64,000 nt of DNA from Lentilactobacillus laojiaonis (GTDB lineage Bacteria > Bacillota > Bacilli > Lactobacillales > Lactobacillaceae): positions 1,054,001 to 1,118,000 of the forward strand of contig NZ_CP085278.1 in assembly GCF_020616595.1 (NCBI RefSeq), given 5' to 3'. Of this stretch, positions 61,911 through 64,000 are shown piece by piece. The notes beneath the pieces are model-generated. The model was given only the letters and a program-made list of their open reading frames with translations. It was not told the origin of the DNA and ran no database searches. Every line of letters starts with the position of its first letter. Within the stretch, counting starts at the first letter, position 1. The position numbers and the translations under genes are program-made.

Positions 61911-63125
61911 ATGAAACTATCAAAATGTTTACTAATATCGTCGCTTGCTTTACTTACCGGTCTAACTGCTATGAACGTTTCAGCTAGTGCCGCTTCTAAA
62001 AAATCTTCAAATACTGAAACTACTGCTAAAGTAGAAGACAAGAAACCTACTCCAGCTGCTACCGTAGTTAAATCAGCTGACGTTGATAAAACATTACCAT
62101 ATTACTTATCCGGTGGCTATGCTTACACTAGTCCGGAACTAACTGATACTTTAGGTACATATAAAAACTTCGCCCGTACTACTTGGTACAGCATGGGTAC
62201 ATATACTATTGATCGTTCTGCTCAAGGTCACGGCCGTGGAATCTACGTAAAACTTCAAAGTGGTGACAAATCTAAAACTATCTGGGTTTGGCGTGGTTAC
62301 GTTAAACCGATCACCGATTCAGCCTTTAACGTAGCGGCTAAAAACAGTGACTACTTCAAAAATATGGATATCGCGGTTTTAGGGGATTCAATTACCTATG
62401 GATATGATGGAACTGCTAATCTATTAGATGCTAACTATCCAACTTGGTTATCTAAATACCTAAACACCAAAACTTACAACTTCGCCCACAACGGCGCTAA
62501 CTTAGCTACCGAAAATAAAGGCGACTTCACTGAAGTCTTACACCACCATAACTTTAAAAATTATGATGCAGCTGTAATTGCTTACGGAACCAATGATTAT
62601 GCTCACTCAACTTATGATTTATCAGCCATTACCGATGTTTTAAAAGATAACATCGAAAAAATGAAATCTGAAAATCCTAACCTAATCATCTACGGAATTC
62701 TTCCAATTGATCGTTATGATAAAGATTTATCAGCTAACGAAATTGCCGGAAAAGGTGGTTACACTTTTAACGAATTACGAGATGCATTAGCTAAGACTTA
62801 CGAAGAAGAAGGCGTTTCTTACTTAGATTGGCGTAATGATGCTAAACAATTAATCACTGATAAAAATTATGCTTATCGTTTAAATGATGCGCACTTACAC
62901 CCAACTGCTCGCACTTACCAAATGATGGGTAAAGAAATTGCTAACTTTATGATTAACACTTTCCCTGAAGATCGTAAGCCAAAGGTTGAACAACCTAAGA
63001 AAGATACTGCTAAAGATAAAAAAGCTGATACCACTAAAAAATCCGACAAATCTAAAAAGAAGACTACTTCTAAGAAAAGTACCACAAAAACTACTAACAA
63101 AAAAGCTACTAATTCTAAAAAATAA
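61911..63125 (+). CDS. Secreted SGNH/GDSL hydrolase with SH3-like module and Lys/Thr-rich tail
   Basis: A 404-residue exported protein. After the signal peptide (CLLISSLALLTGLTAMNVSASA) a single wall-binding module spans about residues 60-140 (SGGYAYTSPELTDTLGTYKNF, KTIWVWRGYVKP). The SGNH domain then follows: AVLGDSITYGYDG (Ser), NFAHNGANL (Gly), AYGTNDYA (Asn) and NDAHLHPTARTY (Asp and His). The last 50 residues are almost only Lys, Thr, Ser and Asp, a cationic tail that can bind wall polymers. It may deacylate wall glycans or lipids. GGAG lies ten bases before the ATG. Confidence 0.92.
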   Translation: MKLSKCLLISSLALLTGLTAMNVSASAASKKSSNTETTAKVEDKKPTPAATVVKSADVDKTLPYYLSGGYAYTSPELTDTLGTYKNFARTTWYSMGTYTIDRSAQGHGRGIYVKLQSGDKSKTIWVWRGYVKPITDSAFNVAAKNSDYFKNMDIAVLGDSITYGYDGTANLLDANYPTWLSKYLNTKTYNFAHNGANLATENKGDFTEVLHHHNFKNYDAAVIAYGTNDYAHSTYDLSAITDVLKDNIEKMKSENPNLIIYGILPIDRYDKDLSANEIAGKGGYTFNELRDALAKTYEEEGVSYLDWRNDAKQLITDKNYAYRLNDAHLHPTARTYQMMGKEIANFMINTFPEDRKPKVEQPKKDTAKDKKADTTKKSDKSKKKTTSKKSTTKTTNKKATNSKK

Positions 63126-63130
63126 CCAAT

Positions 63131-63161
63131 AAAAAAACCTAGCCAATGGCTAGGTTTTTTT
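63131..63161. terminator. Bidirectional terminator
   Basis: A 15-bp perfect stem (63131-63145 / 63147-63161) with a very tight loop lies between the convergent SGNH-hydrolase and surface-protein genes. Confidence 0.85.
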
Positions 63162-63166
63162 ATTTA

Positions 63167-64000
63167 CTATTTATTTGAAAAACCAGTAGTTCCCTTAACA
63201 TAGTTAGTATCACCAGCAGTGTAACCTAACTTAATGCTTGAATCAGAGAATTTAGGGTTGTTGTTAATGCTTAAAGTACCTTTAGCATCAAATGTGTATT
63301 TGGTGTATAAAAGATTACCTTTGCTATCTTTAACAACATCATTGTTTACTAAAGTTGGAGCGTAAACTGTAGTAATGTCAGCAGCTTTAGCAGCAGCTTC
63401 TAATTTTTCTGCAGTTACGGCAGTTCCTTTAGAACCTTTAACTACAAATTTGCTCTTATCAATAGCTTTAGCAGATTCGTTATAAACGTTTCTTTGGATT
63501 AATGATGATTTACCAGCTTCAACTGAGTATAAGCTACCAGCAGATAATGAAACTAATGCATCATCTTTAACTACATATAAAGTAACTTCGCTATTATTCT
63601 TCATAGCTAAAGCATCATTGTATGAGCTCCATTGAGTGTATTTGTAGCCTTCTGGAATACCATTAAGAACTAACTTGTTAGCATCATTAGCACTAGCAAT
63701 ATCCATAGTATCATTCTTACCAGCTACGAATGGAATTGAAATAGTATTAAGAACTTTCTTAGTGCCTTCTTCAACATACTTAACTGTAACGGCGTTAGCT
63801 TTAACTAAAGCACCATCTAATACCCAACCACTGAATTTAGCATCAGTTTGGTCTTCAACGTAAACCCATTTTTGGCCTTCACGTGAAGTAGTAGTTTCTT
63901 TAGTAACTTTTAGCATGTCTTTAGCATGGCTTGAACCATCAACAACGGTACGACCTACTTTGTATTTACTCCAAGCTGGAGCTTTGTAAGTAGTTTCTTT
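63167..64000 (-). CDS. Surface protein with SH3/GW-like module (5' end beyond window)
   Basis: The minus-strand frame is open from the window edge to TAG at 63167, 277 residues, so the N-terminus with its signal peptide is missing. The first visible part, TYKAPAWSKYKVGRTVVDGS...REGQKWVYVEDQ...FSGWVLDGALVKANAVTVKYVE, is homologous to the second module of the protein at 8419-9909. The C-terminal 150 residues are strand-rich and unshared (FVAGKNDTMDIASAND, YTAGDTNYVKGTTGFSNK). No anchor motif follows. It is a third paralogue of the wall-associated family in this window. Confidence 0.85.
   Translation of the reverse strand, partial: KETTYKAPAWSKYKVGRTVVDGSSHAKDMLKVTKETTTSREGQKWVYVEDQTDAKFSGWVLDGALVKANAVTVKYVEEGTKKVLNTISIPFVAGKNDTMDIASANDANKLVLNGIPEGYKYTQWSSYNDALAMKNNSEVTLYVVKDDALVSLSAGSLYSVEAGKSSLIQRNVYNESAKAIDKSKFVVKGSKGTAVTAEKLEAAAKAADITTVYAPTLVNNDVVKDSKGNLLYTKYTFDAKGTLSINNNPKFSDSSIKLGYTAGDTNYVKGTTGFSNK

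Noticed and set aside
62895-63146. Minus-strand Phe/Ser-rich ORFs opposite the SGNH-hydrolase tail
   Set aside because: They are shadows of the Lys/Thr-rich C-terminal coding repeat and cross a terminator.

Overview
The window is A+T-rich, densely coded and looks like the chromosome of a member of the Lactobacillaceae. It carries a malolactic enzyme with its LysR regulator, a PadR-controlled phenolic acid decarboxylase, nucleoside deoxyribosyltransferase, an IMP dehydrogenase without CBS domains, DUF1129 and DUF951 proteins, an araBDA arabinose operon, and many GW/SH3-like secreted proteins. I cannot fix the genus. I saw no rRNA, tRNA, CRISPR array, insertion sequence or prophage. The block rsmG-parB-DUF951-ychF-DUF1129-guaB (57.7 to 52.8 kb, minus strand) is usually found near the replication origin.

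Layout. 0-8 kb: a truncated N-acetylglucosamine/glucose-type PTS permease with a NagR-like operator, galE, a VanZ-like protein, a TetR/quinone-reductase pair with a clear operator, padC-padR, a hemolysin III protein, ndt and a cyclophilin. 8-18 kb is a cell-envelope island: a large secreted protein interrupted by an in-frame TGA, a four-gene XrtG exosortase locus in which the usual CSG motif reads HSG, an NlpC/P60 hydrolase and a second surface protein. 18-21 kb: an esterase, and a CvpA/matrixin-like protease pair. 20.7-32.7 kb is a pentose regulon: GH43 glycosidase and LacY-type symporter divergent from an ArsR-type regulator with a beta-rich C-terminal domain; araR; a sugar porter with araB, araD and araA; and galM plus a sugar acetyltransferase. 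AraR-like palindromes and cre-like sites tie these units together. 32.8-35.4 kb: mleR and mleA.

35.4-38.6 kb holds what I consider the most interesting unit. A 22-codon ORF for a Trp-rich peptide lies directly upstream of an AgrC-like sensor kinase, a LytTR response regulator and an unknown coiled-coil protein, all in one minus-strand operon. The 540-bp leader carries an inverted repeat and several CCCC-centred repeats. It looks like a leaderless peptide-pheromone circuit. 39-43 kb: orphan genes, an XRE regulator, a candidate small RNA, a 53-aa acidic protein, and a MarR/MFS efflux pair with a textbook promoter and operator.

43-57 kb is mostly housekeeping: glucose dehydrogenase, gpmA, an AI-2E family permease, cfa, azlCD, a VanRS-like two-component system with dacA, guaB and the origin-proximal block, in which parB has no parA beside it. 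57.9-61 kb: nucleoside hydrolase, a NupC transporter and a short phosphopentomutase homologue that has lost every catalytic metal ligand I can align. 61.3-64 kb: a small protein with a sorting-signal-like C-terminus, a secreted SGNH hydrolase, and the C-terminal part of a third surface protein that runs off the window.
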